Notes: generated by a model not told the origin, from the letters alone. Counted from the stretch's first letter, positions 53,863 to 64,000 are shown. The stretch is 64,000 nucleotides of DNA from Diplodia intermedia (GCA_021495925.1 JAKEKT010000014.1:372001-436000); one strand, 5' to 3'. Made by a program: numbers and translations.

Positions 53863-55722
53863 ATGTCCGCCAAGTCCATTCTCGAGGCCGACGGCAAGGC
53901 CATCCTCAACTACCACCTCACCCGGGCTCCCGTCATCAAGCCCACCCCGCTGCCTGCCTCTGCCACCCACAACCCGCCCCCCAGGCTCGCGTCGCTGCAC
54001 TTCCCCGCGGACAAGGCCGTCAAGGACGTTTTGGACCAGGCCGAGGTCAACTACCCGTGGTTGCTGCAGGAGGGCGCCAGGTTCGTTGCGAAGCCCGACC
54101 AGCTGATCAAGAGGCGAGGCAAGAGCGGCCTGCTGGCCCTGAACAAGCCCTGGTCTGAGGCTCGCCAGTGGGTCGAGGAGCGCGCCGGCAAGGCCCAGAA
54201 GGTCGAGCACGTCGAGGGCATCCTAAGGCAGTTCCTGGTCGAGCCTTTCGTCCCTCACCCCCAGGACACCGAGTACTACATCAACATCAACTCCGCTCGT
54301 GAGGTAAGTCGCATTGTTTCCAGTTTGTCGTTCCAGTCGTATTCGAGAAAAGTGGTCGAGTTGGGATGGTCGAGTGCGCGACACGTGCGGTTGGCTGGGG
54401 CGGCCGTCCCTTTTTCTCTGCTCGGTCAATCCGGACGAAGGGAAATGACCCAACGCAGAAGCCGCGGGCCCACATCCAGCACCAAACCACCCGCTGCAAC
54501 TGACCTCCCTTTGGTCCGCACTGCATCTCTTATCTGCCTTGGCTGCTCGTTTCACATCATACCATGTCACACATCCCGTAGCGTCCGCTGCATGCACGCG
54601 GGTGCTCCCGCCCCCGTTGGTCCTTACACGTACTAACGCCGATCTTCCTCCAGGGCGACTGGATCCTCTTCACCCACGAGGGTGGTGTCGATGTCGGTGA
54701 TGTCGACGCAAAGGCCGAGAAGCTGCTCATCCCCGTGGACCTCAGCGAGTATCCCTCTAACGAGGAGATTGCCGCCAACCTCCTAAAGAAGGTCCCCGAG
54801 GGTGTTCACAACGTCCTTGTTGACTTCATCTCCCGCCTCTACGCCGTCTACGTCGACTGCCAGTTCACCTACCTCGAGATCAACCCTCTCGTCGTCATCC
54901 CCAACGCTGATGCCACCTCCGCCGAGGTCCACTTCCTCGACCTGGCTGCTAAGCTTGACCAGACTGCTGAGTTCGAGTGCGGTGTCAAGTGGGCCATTGC
55001 CCGCAGCGCCACCGCTCTTGGCATGCCTACCCTCACCACTAAGGATAGCAAGGTCACCATCGATGCCGGCCCGCCAATGGAGTTCCCTGCTCCCTTCGGC
55101 CGCGAGATGAGCAAGGAGGAGGCTTTCATCTCCGAGATGGATGCTAAGACTGGTGCTTCCCTTAAGCTCACCATCCTCAACTCCTCCGGTCGCGTCTGGA
55201 CCCTCGTCGCTGGTGGTGGTGCTTCCGTCGTCTACGCCGACGCCATCGCCTCTGCTGGCTTTGCCAGTGAGCTTGCCAACTACGGCGAGTACTCTGGTGC
55301 TCCCACCGAGACCCAGACCTTCCAGTACGCTCGCACTGTCCTCGACCTTATGCTCCGTGCGCCCATGCACCCTGAGGGCAAGGTCCTCTTCATTGGCGGT
55401 GGTATTGCCAACTTCACCAACGTAAGTGATGCCCTTTTCCCTATTGTGATGGCTTAAGTCTCACCCGTTGTAGGTCGCTTCCACCTTCAAGGGTGTCATT
55501 CGCGCTCTGCGCGAGGTCGCCCCTGTCCTCAACGAGCACAAGGTCCAGATCTGGGTCCGCCGCGCTGGTCCCAACTACCAGGAGGGCCTCAAGAACATCA
55601 AGGCCGTTGGCACCGAGCTTGGCCTCGACCTGCACGTCTATGGTCCCGAGATGCACGTCTCCGGTATCGTGCCCCTTGCTCTCAACGGCAAGAAGAGCGA
55701 GGTACCCGAGTTCAGCGGTTAA
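53863..55722 (+). CDS. ACL2: ATP-citrate lyase subunit 2 (ATP-grasp subunit)
   Basis: Partner of ACL1, carrying the ATP-grasp and citrate/CoA-binding domains. Three exons, 53863-54303, 54654-55421 and 55474-55722, give 485 aa, the usual fungal length. The start MSAKSILEADGKAILNYHL, the segment KPDQLIKRRGKSGLL and the ATP-grasp block FTYLEINPLVVI identify it. The C-terminal half (VWTLVAGGGASVVYADAI, then GKVLFIGGGIANFTNVASTFKGVIRAL) is the succinyl-CoA-synthetase-beta-like CoA-binding part. The first intron is unusually long for this window (350 nt) and has a perfect TACTAAC branch site 23 bases before its acceptor. Codon use is strongly biased to C-ending codons, as expected for a highly expressed gene. 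Confidence 0.97.
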
Positions 55723-56215
55723 GTGTAAAATATACCAGTGGAGGTTCTTTTGGGGTAGACAGTCGTTTCTCTTTTTTATCTTAACGAGCCTACGGGATGC
55801 TGAAGTGACGGCACGGGATCGGTTGTATGCATGGCCTCATATGCATCGAGGCGTCATGTTTTAGGATTCAAGGGTAGTTGCCAGAGTTGCGCCACTGCCA
55901 TTATAATAGGTCTTCGCCGGCGCTAAAGAACGATAGACAAATGCATGTTTTGGATCAAATTCATAGCTCCTTTCGCCCTACATCACCTTGCATTGAGCCT
56001 CCGTTTCTTCTCGGGAACACAAGTCCTTCGATCAGAACCTCGAGAAGGCTGAATTTCCTGTCTAGGTCACTTGGTGGGTTACCACAAACATGACCTCGCT
56101 TTCAGCGCAGTCGATGATGATGCATACGATGCAGGTGCACATGTAGCTTACAGTATACCAAAGATACAAATACATTGTTACTCCGCGCTTGAAACGCAGG
56201 TGAATTTGAAGCTTT
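55723..56215. other. Convergent intergenic region
   Basis: About 0.5 kb between the ACL2 and TMEM19-like 3' ends, A/T-rich, with no gene supported. Confidence 0.35.
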
Positions 56216-57366
56216 CTAGACGGCCACAATGGCAGAAAACGGAATGTCCCAAACGAAGGCCGCACCGGCCATGGCAACGACGGATGCCGAAGCAGCCATT
56301 ACGAAGTTGACTCCGTTGTTGCTCAGGATGTCCCTGCCGGTCTCGACCCTCCTGCTCTCGTTGTGTTTACCGTCTTCGGGCAGGATACTGCCAGCCTTCC
56401 TGGCAGATTCCGCCTTTGCCGCTACCGGCCCCGCGTCGACTCCCGATGATGATGCTACAGCACCGACGCCTTGTTCGTGGGATGCAGCCGCGCTGCGAAC
56501 CTTGGCGCGCTGCTTCAGATGCAACGAACCGGCGCTGTGGACGGGCACCTTCCGACCGCCGGCGCCCTCGACCACCTTCCCGGTGCGCACGTCGACCACG
56601 CTAGCCTGCAGAAGGGCGCCGAGGAGCGAGTCGAGGAGGGAGCCGAAGACGCCGACGGCGGTCATGGCGGCGACGAAGGCGGCTTTGGACGAAGCGTCCC
56701 ACCCGCGGCAGAAGGGCGCGAGGACGGCCGCCGTCAGGGATATCGCGAAAGCGCCCGCGACCCCGGCCAGGAGACCGGCTGCCGAGACGCCTCCGTTCGT
56801 GCCGGGCGGGACCGCGCGCCACGGGGCGGTGATGAGACGAGGTCGTGATTTGGACAAGAGGCCCAGCTCGGAGGAGAGGGTGTCGGCCGCGACGGCGGCG
56901 TAGTTGGCGACGATGCCGACGACGGGCAGGTGGCTCGCCGGCGCCCAGCAGTCGGCGCTGGTGCTGGAAGGCGCGGAGCGCGAGAGCTGCCAGGTGTGGA
57001 GGAGGATGAGGGCGGAGGCGACCAGCGAGTTCGCGAGGACTTGGACGTGGGTGCGGGCGCCTTCGCCGCCAGAGGCGCCGGAGGAGGACTGCGTCAGGCG
57101 CGCTTTCACATCGTGCTTGACCTGCGGTGCGAATGTTAGCGCCCAGAGTGCGAGGCTAAGAGGCGAGGCGTCGGGAATACCTTTGTAGCAGCTGTTCCTA
57201 TGAGGAAAAATACAGCAAGCAGGGCATAGAAGACGCTCCACGGGTGCACAGCATGGGCGACGGCTGTGAGGAGGGCTGCGGCGATTCCAAGCGGGGTCAA
57301 GGATTTGCGCGACCAGGCGCGGTAGACCAGGGCGGCGGTCGCTGGGACGGCCACGGCGGGTTTCAT
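56216..57366 (-). CDS. TMEM19/DUF92-family integral membrane protein
   Basis: 363-aa protein from exons 57366-57181 and 57121-56216 (59-nt intron, phase 0). The hydrophobic segments near the N-terminus (PLGIAAALLTAVAHAVHPWSVFYALLAVFFLIGTAATK) match the DUF92 start. The middle block HLPVVGIVANYAAVAADTLSSELG and the later GTNGGVSAAGLLAGVAGAFAIS are the conserved DUF92/TMEM19 signatures. A Ser/Ala-rich insertion follows, then a short terminal block (SNNGVNFVMAASASVVAM). A plant member (VTE6) phosphorylates phytyl phosphate and archaeal relatives are prenyl-phosphate kinases, so a lipid-phosphate kinase role is possible but unproven in fungi. The last helix ends close to the stop. Confidence 0.85.
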
Positions 57367-57557
57367 GGCTGTTGGTGTTGAGAGGGCACCTGCAGCTCCG
57401 ACGTTGGCCGACGAGGCAGCAGGCTTGCGTCACCGTCAAGTTCAACAATGCCCGGCTGCGCGCATGCCAAGCCGTTGAGCGGTCCGCAAGCTCGATTCCG
57501 CGACCCAATTACACATCCCCAAAAAGGATCGTCTCCGAAGGCTTGCAGCTCCGAGGC

Positions 57558-58250
57558 CTATCCCTCCGCGTCCTCGCCGAGATATCTTAGTACATCATCC
57601 GATTTATAGAACAGATTTTGAAGTCTTTGGTGGCGTTTTTTGAGTGCTTCTTCGCTCTGACGTGTTTCCTTTGCATTCAGCGGTTTCTCAACTTTGTGTT
57701 TGGAGGCATTCTTCGGCACGTCACACCCCAAGCCCACTGTGTCCCGTTTCTTTTTTAATTTGATCGGATGCAGAATGCCCTCGCCGCCCTTGCCCAGGCC
57801 CTTTCTGCCGTCCGGGTCCCAGCCGTGTGCCTGCAGAAAAGACAGGCCTTTCCTGCTGCGCTCGATAGCCGAGGGCGGGTGTGAATGCTGCAGAGACACC
57901 TGGTGGGCCAGGCTGCTTTCGTGGCCCTCGGCCAGCGGCAGGTTGCAGATGGCGCATCTCTCGGCTTCCGGCGTCGACTGGGCGTGGCCTTGACCGCCGC
58001 TGCTACCGCCGCCGCCGCCGCCGCCGCCGCTGCTGCTGCTGCTACCCTGCTCTGGTCGAGGCTCTGTATTCCTGCCGCCGCCGACAATGGACGAGTATAG
58101 GTCGCTCACTGCAGGGCCGGAGGCGCTGGGCTGCAAGGTGGCGGGCGAGGAGGCCGGGACGAACTTGACGCGCGTGCGCTTGAGCCCGGCACCGAAGTAG
58201 CGCTGGTCCTTGATCGGGATCGTATACGTCTCATCGTCGCTGGTGCTCAT
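57558..58250 (-). CDS. G-patch domain protein with zinc-binding-like segment
   Basis: 230-aa single-exon protein starting at ATG 58250 (MSTSDDETYTIPIKDQRYFGAGLKR). A Ser/Gly homopolymer stretch encoded by trinucleotide repeats (about 68-84) is followed by a CxxC and two spaced His (CAICNLPL, then HESSLAHQVSLQHSH), which may bind zinc. A G-patch follows at about 130-165 (GLSFLQAHGWDPDGRKGLGKGGEGI). The C-terminal tail is basic and helical. G-patch proteins activate DEAH RNA helicases in splicing or ribosome assembly, so a nuclear RNA role is likely. Longer frames start up to 45 codons upstream, but that part has no conserved look. It starts 308 bases from the next gene and ends 192 bases before the TMEM19 start. 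Confidence 0.83.
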   Translation of the reverse strand: MSTSDDETYTIPIKDQRYFGAGLKRTRVKFVPASSPATLQPSASGPAVSDLYSSIVGGGRNTEPRPEQGSSSSSGGGGGGGGSSGGQGHAQSTPEAERCAICNLPLAEGHESSLAHQVSLQHSHPPSAIERSRKGLSFLQAHGWDPDGRKGLGKGGEGILHPIKLKKKRDTVGLGCDVPKNASKHKVEKPLNAKETRQSEEALKKRHQRLQNLFYKSDDVLRYLGEDAEG

Positions 58251-58532
58251 TTCGCTGTGCGTGCTTGCTGCAGTTGGAGGGGAGGGAGCGGTGGAGTCGT
58301 TGAGGAGCGGTTCTGGGCACCAGAGCCGCATCAGGCTGCACGGACCAGTCTCGATAAGGCAAGTAATGCCATGATACCTATACACCTTCCTCGCTCTCCA
58401 AAGTTTCGTGTCGCGGGTATTTCGGGAGACAGCTCACGATAGATTAACGAATATGATGTACTGCACCAAACAAAACGAGACCGGCCATCACATGTTTCTT
58501 GGGCCAACAATCCTGCACCGTCATTTCAGAGC

Positions 58533-59003
58533 CTACGAAAACCCGTCCAGCATCGCCCGACAGACATCGCAGCTGCAGATCGTCCCAAGAACTATCCCCT
58601 CTTCATTGGTCACCGTTTCTGAGCGTGGTGGAGGCTCGCCCCAGTATCGTAGGTATGAGTTTTGCGCATCGTTCCGGGCACATTCCATCAGAGCCGAATG
58701 TTCCTGTGGCCTCCTTGCTGATAACTTGGGAGCCGCAGCCCTTTTCCCTTCTCGCTTTCGCAAGGCATTGGTAGTCCCTTCTTGCCGTGAAAGCTGTTTG
58801 TTGCGGTGAACCACCACGCTGATGCCGATGGCGAATACGACGACGAGGAACACCGTGAGGCCTACGGCTTCGCCCGGATGAAGGGAACGCTGTCCAAATC
58901 GACTGACGGTTCCGTGACGAGGTTTAAGTTGGTTGATATGCGTTGGCTGAGAGGGGGGAAGCCAAATCTTCTGGAAGGCATTGACAAAATCTATAGCGGC
59001 CAT
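58533..59003 (-). CDS. Small hypothetical single-pass membrane protein
   Basis: 156-aa frame, family not recognised. It has one strong transmembrane segment (AVGLTVFLVVVFAIGISVVVH, about 46-66) with an Arg/Lys-rich following region (KQLSRQEGTTNALRKREGKR). The tail contains several Cys (CARN, TICSCDVCRAML), possibly metal-binding or disulfide. The frame lacks introns and no competing frame is better. It lies between a G-patch gene and an SDR gene, all on the minus strand. Probably real, but may be a lineage-specific gene. Confidence 0.5.
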   Translation of the reverse strand: MAAIDFVNAFQKIWLPPSQPTHINQLKPRHGTVSRFGQRSLHPGEAVGLTVFLVVVFAIGISVVVHRNKQLSRQEGTTNALRKREGKRAAAPKLSARRPQEHSALMECARNDAQNSYLRYWGEPPPRSETVTNEEGIVLGTICSCDVCRAMLDGFS

Positions 59004-59193
59004 TCTGTTGCTCCAAGATTACCTGCACGCCAAGAGGAGAAGGTGAAAGGAAAGGCCAAGCAGTAGAGATGACAGGAAATCGCAGATAGGGGGCGGGCTG
59101 GGCCGCTGTTTTAGATGCGTGCAGCAAAGAAGAGACACGATGGCGAAACAAAGCAGCGGGTACGATTTGTAACACTACGAGTGCGCATACGGC

Positions 59194-60113
59194 TCAGCAC
59201 GCCCAGCCGCCGTCGATACTGTAAGTGCTCCCGGTTATGAACTTGGCGTTGTCGCTCAGTAGGAAGGCGATCAGCTCCGCGACCTCCTCCGGCTTTCCAA
59301 TACGTTGTATAGGTGTTCGGATATCGGTGCGATCCTTTTCCAACACCATTCTTGTTTCGATCGCGCCCCTATTTGAGATGAGTAACATGTCTAAGACAAG
59401 GTCGGGAGAGTGCGTACGGCGCGACGGTATTGATTCGCACGTTCCTTTCTCCCGTCTCTTTTGCGGCACTTCTGACGAGGCCTATCACCCCATGTTTTGA
59501 TGCCGAGTACGCTGCGGACGTAGGGAATCTATAGTCGTCAGTTGGAGGCGGCGGCTGCTTGAGAAGAGCATGACGCACCCTAGGAGCCCTTGGACGCTCG
59601 ATATACATACGATGCTGCCTCCATCGGCGATGTTGTTTATCTCAGAGCGCAGACAGTGGAACATGCCCTGGGCTGTATGAGCTGGAGTGAGCGGGGGGTT
59701 GGGACGAGACGGCTTACCGTGAGGTTTACACCAAGGAGCATTTGCCAGCGTGCGTCGGACGTATTGGCGAGCGTCGGCTGCAACCCATGCTCTGACCCAA
59801 GTGTCGACTGCAACCCAGCCTCCGTGCCATTTGCACCGGCCGCATTGACCGCCATGTCAAGAACATCTCGGCCGCCCCATTTTGCGGTTTCTTCGATCCA
59901 GCTATCAACCGCTTTGGAATCAGTGACGTCCACCCTTTGGAAGCGAACTCGCTTTTCCTTGACAGCGGCCTCGAAGTGCTGCTGTTGCTGTTCCAATTTG
60001 GCCTCGTCCCAATCAGCCACCGACACCCTGGCGCCTCGAGCAAGTAGTAGTTTGACTGTGGACAAGCCTATCCCCTGAACCCCTCCGCTGACTGCAACTA
60101 TCTTACCTTCCAT
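59194..60113 (-). CDS. Classical SDR family oxidoreductase (3-oxoacyl reductase-like)
   Basis: 256-aa NAD(P)-dependent SDR from four exons: 60113-59718, 59667-59579, 59528-59418 and 59368-59194. All classical motifs appear after splicing: SGGVQGIG (9-16), NAAG at about 90-93, ISS at about 155-157, and catalytic Tyr 169 / Lys 173 in AAYSASKHG. The end is QRIGKPEEVAELIAFLLSDNAKFITGSTYSIDGGW, typical of FabG-like and sugar/alcohol dehydrogenase SDRs. Acceptor CCCAG at 59668 is needed (the nearer AG breaks the frame), giving NLTGMFHCLRSE. Substrate unknown. A TATATATC element sits about 65 bases upstream. Confidence 0.9.
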
Positions 60114-60173
60114 GTTGCTGCTCTGGCGATTGGGTGAGCGTGGAAGGGATCAAGGCAGACTGGAGAGCCGCGT

Positions 60174-60184
60174 TGATATATATC
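60174..60184 (-). promoter_or_regulatory. Probable TATA box of the SDR gene at 59194-60113
   Basis: GATATATATC-type element on the minus strand about 65 bases before the ATG. Confidence 0.45.
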
Positions 60185-60681
60185 AGTAGTGAACCCCGCA
60201 CAGAACGTCATTGTTGTGCGGGGTGAGGGTCAGTCTGATAGTATATGTGGAGACGGCGGATTGGCTGCTGGCTGGCGACCCCGCGTCCGATGCGGCTTTC
60301 CCCCACTTTCTCCTCCTTTGCATAGCACAGAAGAATTGAGCTCGTCCGCAGCTGCCTCAGAGAGATATACTCACGCCGGGTGTTGAATCCAATGTCCAGA
60401 CGCGATTTTCTGCATTCAAGACCCACATCTGCGTCCGGATAATGTATTCAACTACCCACATAAGACGAGTGTCGCGTCCTCGGCGGAGCTCAGGGGCTCA
60501 AATCTTCCGTCACCGGCTGTGATACCACGCCCAAATTTCGCACCACCAAACCTCAAGCTGATGTGTCTTCGAAGAGAACTTCGATTTCTCCTACGAATTT
60601 ACGACTCCCAAGATCTCCGTCCAAGGCTAAACACAGCTCTGTTGAACCACTTCTTCGCGGCTGTCTGGCGGATTCGCCCGG

Positions 60682-61396
60682 ATGTCGTCTATCTCAGCGT
60701 ATGCAGCACATGAATGTGTCAGCGCCAGTCTACCCATGTCAGCCCCGGCATTTGACTCACAGGAGTCTTCGACAAGTTTGCTTGGCTTGAGACGCGCTTA
60801 CAACCACGCTGGAGACTTCGTCAGACCTCTGCTTTTCTCATCGTTCGTCAACACTACTATCCAAGACAACCTGGGCGCGCTAGTCATTATCATGGGCGAG
60901 GACTCTTTGGGTGGTCGGGTTGATGGCCGGATCTCGGAATCTCGTGCTTACGAGAACTCCCACCACTCACCGTTGCTTTTCGGCCAACTGGAACTACCGT
61001 TGTTCCTCACGAGGACGACTATGGGAACCGTGGGTTTAGGCTTCGATTTGTCAGGTTGAAGGCGTTTCTGAGCCATCTCGACCCATCAACTTCATTGAGA
61101 CTTCATGTGCTGGGTCTGGAATCTCTATTTGCCAATACCTCAATGTCGAATATGAGATTGTCCGGATGCTGCTGCCGCCGTCGGATGACGGAACACCCAT
61201 TTACAAGCTGCAAATGAGGAGTGCGGAGGCCAAGCTCGAGCTCGATCATATCTACTCATTCCTTGGAGATGGATTCAACTTTCTGTTCCAGCAGAGAGTT
61301 GGAGTTCCACTGACATGGCAACGTGAAGTGTTTCGGGACTGGATTTGTTACACATTGGGGCAGATGCATAACGAACGAACCGGTCATTCGTCGTAG
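60682..61396 (+). CDS. Uncertain locus: possible two-part or decayed gene
   Basis: Two adjacent open frames look coding. The first starts at ATG 60682 and runs to 61059. It contains LLFSSFVNTTIQDNLG and VIIMGEDSLGG, faintly like the start of fungal BTB-domain proteins, but too weak to claim. The second (about 61055-61396, 113 codons) is preceded by an acceptor-like TTTGTCAG. It contains NVEYEIVRMLLPPSDDGTP, IYSFLGDGFNFLFQQR and TWQREVFRDWICYTLG, which has natural-looking composition. I could not find a donor that joins them with an acceptable intron length. Either the gene has more introns than I can see, or it is a decaying copy. Family not identified. Confidence 0.25.
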
Positions 61397-62026
61397 CAAG
61401 AAAATGCTGGATCTGCTTCGTATGGAGAGCCCACTTCCAAGGTGGAATGCAATTTAGCAAGGGTTTCTGGAAGGCAAAGGTCCGGATGGTTGATGGACTT
61501 CTCTAGCGTGGAGAGCCAAAGATAACCTTGCAAGGCGTACCGATGGAGTCGCTCACACGAGCCGTGGTGACCTGATATGGGCGCGAATAACTGGGACTAA
61601 GCGTCCGGTTGCGGAGCCCCCTAAGCTTAAAGGGTAATGTTTATTTAGCCGGAGGCGAAGGGCCGGGCATGCTTTCCAAGTAAGGGTCTGATCCTCTTAG
61701 TTTTGAGGGATACTGGTAAATCGCATTGCGTCGGAAGAGAGGAATGTGGTTTATGCGCTTCGTATCACAGTTTGGATCAGTAGCATGAGAGCGTATACAA
61801 AAACATCCCCGACACAGATCCGACTCTTCCGATCACTTTTCAATAGCGAGCGAATTGATGATGGAAGTTCTGTTACAGCATGACTGCCTATTAATTTATT
61901 GGTATGGGCATGGTATGATACAAGATCCCGCACAAACCCGCCACTCTCCAGCATTGCTATCCTCCATTTTCAGCCTCGAGAGCAGTGTGCGCCCTGAGAC
62001 CAATCGTTTCAGCGAGCAGCCGCTGC

Positions 62027-62753
62027 TTACAAGCCGGCAACAGCGGCAACAGCGACGGCAAGGCCGACGACGCCACCAACGACGCCAGCGGTGGGAGCGG
62101 CACCCTCGAACTGAGACGGGGTCGGAGTGGCGCCGCCGGGAGTAGAGGCGCCAGGGGTGGTCGGGGTAGCAACCGGGGTGGAGATGACGACGTCGGTAGC
62201 CGAAGGGGAAGAAGTCACGGTGGAAGTGGCAGAGGCCGAGCTGGATTCGGAGGCAGCCGTAGTAGCCGCAGCCGAAGACTCGGTGGTGGCTGCAGCCGAG
62301 GAGGAGGCGGGAGTGCTCGCGGCGGCGCTGGAGGAAGGAGCAGCGCTCGAGGAGACGGAGGGCACAGAGATGGAGATGCCGTACTGCTCGCAGAGAGCCA
62401 CGACCTGCTCAGCAACGGCTACAGAAGATTGTCAGCTGGGGTGGGCTTGGGAGTCTTGGAAGAGGGACGTACCCTGCTGGTCGGAGGCAGAGCATGCCTT
62501 CTGGACGCAGGGGGTGATCTGGTCGGTCAGGCCTGGGACCTTGCAGTGGCACTCAAAGTCGGTGAGGGACGAGCAGCCATCGCTGCCCAGAGTGTCAACG
62601 AAGCAGTTGAGCTGTCAAGTGTTAGCACGACTGGGCTGAAGTGCTGTTCGACGAGAGAAGGGGGCATACCGAGCAGCTGGGGAGGTCAGAGATGCTCTGG
62701 GAGTAGGCAACAGAGGCCAAGGAGAAGGCAACGGCAGCGAAAGAGGTCTTCAT
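62027..62753 (-). CDS. CFEM-domain GPI-anchored surface protein
   Basis: 204-aa secreted protein from exons 62753-62670, 62611-62473 and 62418-62027. A signal peptide (MKTSFAAVAFSLASVAYS) leads to a CFEM domain with exactly eight Cys: CSLNC, GC, ECHC, PC, AC and LC. It includes the Asp-containing FECHC region that in Candida relatives coordinates heme. A Ser/Thr/Ala-rich stalk of about 75 residues follows. The C-terminus is a hydrophobic stretch (GVVGGVVGLAVAVAAVAGL) with small residues upstream, fitting a GPI-attachment signal. CFEM proteins act in heme uptake, cell-wall stability or host interaction; the role here is not known. A TATA box precedes the gene by about 125 bases. Confidence 0.94.
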
Positions 62754-64000
62754 GGTGACTGATAGATTGGTATGATGTCTTGAGCGAGTGGCTGCGATTG
62801 GACAATGACAGTGAAGTGGATGAGGCTGTACAAGAGATGTGCGCTGCTGTCGAGCAACCAGTCGTTGAAGCGGGCAGCTTTATATGGCGCTGGAGGGACC
62901 GAGGGCATGGATGCGTCACATGCGGGAGAATTCACCAAGCATCGCAGCTCAATGCTTCGGCATCGTTTAGGCGCGGATGGCAGCTTCTGATCATGGAAGC
63001 CATCGCGGCGTCCCCGCATAGGCCAGAAATTAGAGGCGCAGATCATAGGGAACAATTGCCGAATGGGCGTCGAGGGCCTCGGGCTGGAGCGGCGATTGGC
63101 GAGCAGGGCGTTGGATCCACGCCACTGCCTAGTCTGGCTTTGCGGTTCGAGGTGTGAATACGAGCACCGCTGCAACGGTGTGGTGGTCGTCCATAGCATT
63201 GAGCCAGCCAGCTGCGTGCACCTGCGACGGCTTCTCTCCACGTCGGTGAAGGCCACGACAGCAACGGCGTGCAGCCATCCGTCGCAGAGCAGCAGAACGA
63301 AGAACTGCGGCTTCGAAGCGGGCGTCAGGGCGCCAGGGCGGCTGAAGACACAGCGGAGTGATGACGGCCGTGGTCGGCGGATTGGCTGCAACGGGCGCGA
63401 GCGTGTGCTTCCCCAGACGCCACCCGCCGCACGATTGGCCGGCTGCACGGCGCTCCCATCCGGATTAGGCAGGCCCATGCCCGGTGCCCAGACGAGCGAC
63501 AACTGTGCGATGCAGCAGCCCACTAGCGCCGCACAGGGGTCTGGCGAGCGGATCTGGGGTATAGCCGCCGTGTGGAGAGGTGAGTCGGGTGCCTTGCCGT
63601 TGGTGCCTGTGCTGCGCCCACCCGCCCCCCCGAGTCTCGACTGCCACAGACAGTCCCGAGCCAGCCGCTGGTGTGCGCACCTGGTGGCACGAACCCGCAC
63701 CTCGGCCCAGCTGTCCGTGGACATGCGTGTGCCACCGAGCATGGGTTCTTCTGCGCCGCACCGTCTGATACTTAGTCCGGCGACAAGGCATCGGGCGGCA
63801 TCAAACCCTATTCGGACGACACTAACATCCGTAGTCATGCGTTCGCCTGACCTTGACGTTAGCCTCGCCGACCTGCGGCTTTTCTGCTGCCAGCAATATC
63901 CGGGCGTTGTCTGCGTGTCGACCGTACCTGCATGGATCCGCCCTCAGCTTTGGAAAAAGCCGCAGGAACTGACCTTGATCCAGCGTGGGGCGAAAGACAC
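62754..64000. promoter_or_regulatory. CFEM upstream region to the window edge
   Basis: 1.25 kb upstream of the CFEM gene. A 362-codon minus-strand frame here overlaps the CFEM promoter and has unnatural composition, so it is not called. Minus-strand sequence at 63846-64000 shows intron-like ends with a GCTAAC branch site, which may belong to a gene continuing to the right. Confidence 0.4.
62878..62887 (-). promoter_or_regulatory. Probable TATA box of the CFEM gene
   Basis: CATATAAAG on the minus strand, about 125 bases before the start codon. Confidence 0.5.

Larger units (their letters stand above)
60114..62026. other. Gene-poor region with one uncertain locus
   Basis: 1.9 kb between the SDR gene and the CFEM gene 3' end. 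The only coding-like signal is at about 60682-61396 (separate entry). The rest (60185-60680 and 61397-62026) shows no gene, RNA or repeat; composition becomes more A/T-rich after 61560. Confidence 0.4.

Noticed and set aside
62750..63838. 362-codon minus-strand frame upstream of CFEM
   Set aside because: Overlaps the CFEM start and its TATA box, has no domain and an Arg/Ser/Cys-rich composition typical of non-coding GC-rich DNA.
1..64000. tRNA, rRNA, CRISPR arrays, intact transposases or reverse transcriptases
   Set aside because: Looked for T-loop-like motifs, regular repeat arrays and polymerase or integrase signatures in the intergenic regions and found none that hold up by eye.

Overview
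This is a gene-dense stretch of nuclear DNA from a filamentous ascomycete (Pezizomycotina; Dothideomycetes is my best guess but not provable from sequence alone). The evidence is many short introns of about 45-130 nt with GT..AG ends and CTAAC/CTGAC-type branch sites, GC-rich coding sequence, ATP-citrate lyase split into two divergently transcribed subunit genes, a CFEM surface protein, and fungal-only families such as DUF3824. I rebuilt 29 multi-exon or single-exon protein genes by joining reading frames across introns and checking phase. I also give one pseudogene and a few uncertain loci. I saw no tRNA, rRNA, CRISPR array or intact transposon.

Layout. 0-10 kb: arrestin-like protein (cut by the left edge), PPIL3-type cyclophilin, membrane SDR with a substituted active site, AAA ATPase, and a one-pass membrane protein with a cysteine-rich ectodomain and cytosolic SH3 domain. 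11-25 kb: a conserved unknown, a large mitochondrial PPR protein, phosphomevalonate kinase ERG8, a prenylated ubiquitin-fold protein (UBL3/MUB type), proteasome assembly factor UMP1, a broken MAPEG gene and the tRNA-splicing endonuclease subunit SEN54. 25-31.5 kb: a looser segment with an UNC93-like transporter, a classical SDR and a GMC oxidoreductase separated by long gene-poor spacers, one holding a small decayed direct repeat. 31.8-46.3 kb: DUF3824 protein, mitochondrial S-adenosylmethionine carrier, ethanolamine kinase, CLC chloride/proton exchanger, a peroxisomal LPX1-like hydrolase ending in QKL, and the multi-BRCT protein RTT107/BRC1. 47-64 kb: a small membrane protein, a receptor-shaped histidine-acid-phosphatase homologue without catalytic residues, the head-to-head ACL1/ACL2 pair, a TMEM19/DUF92 protein, a G-patch protein, a small membrane protein, another SDR, an uncertain locus and a CFEM protein.

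How they fit together. Most genes are housekeeping and unrelated neighbours. Two metabolic links stand out: ACL1/ACL2 make cytosolic acetyl-CoA, which feeds the mevalonate pathway in which ERG8 acts, and the ethanolamine kinase, SAM carrier and LPX1-like hydrolase touch phospholipid and one-carbon metabolism. The least ordinary content is the MAPEG pseudogene with a stop codon consistent with RIP-type C-to-T mutation, the pseudo-phosphatase receptor-like protein, the SH3 membrane protein and the redox/transporter segment at 22-31.5 kb. I found no strong evidence for a wholly new multi-gene system.
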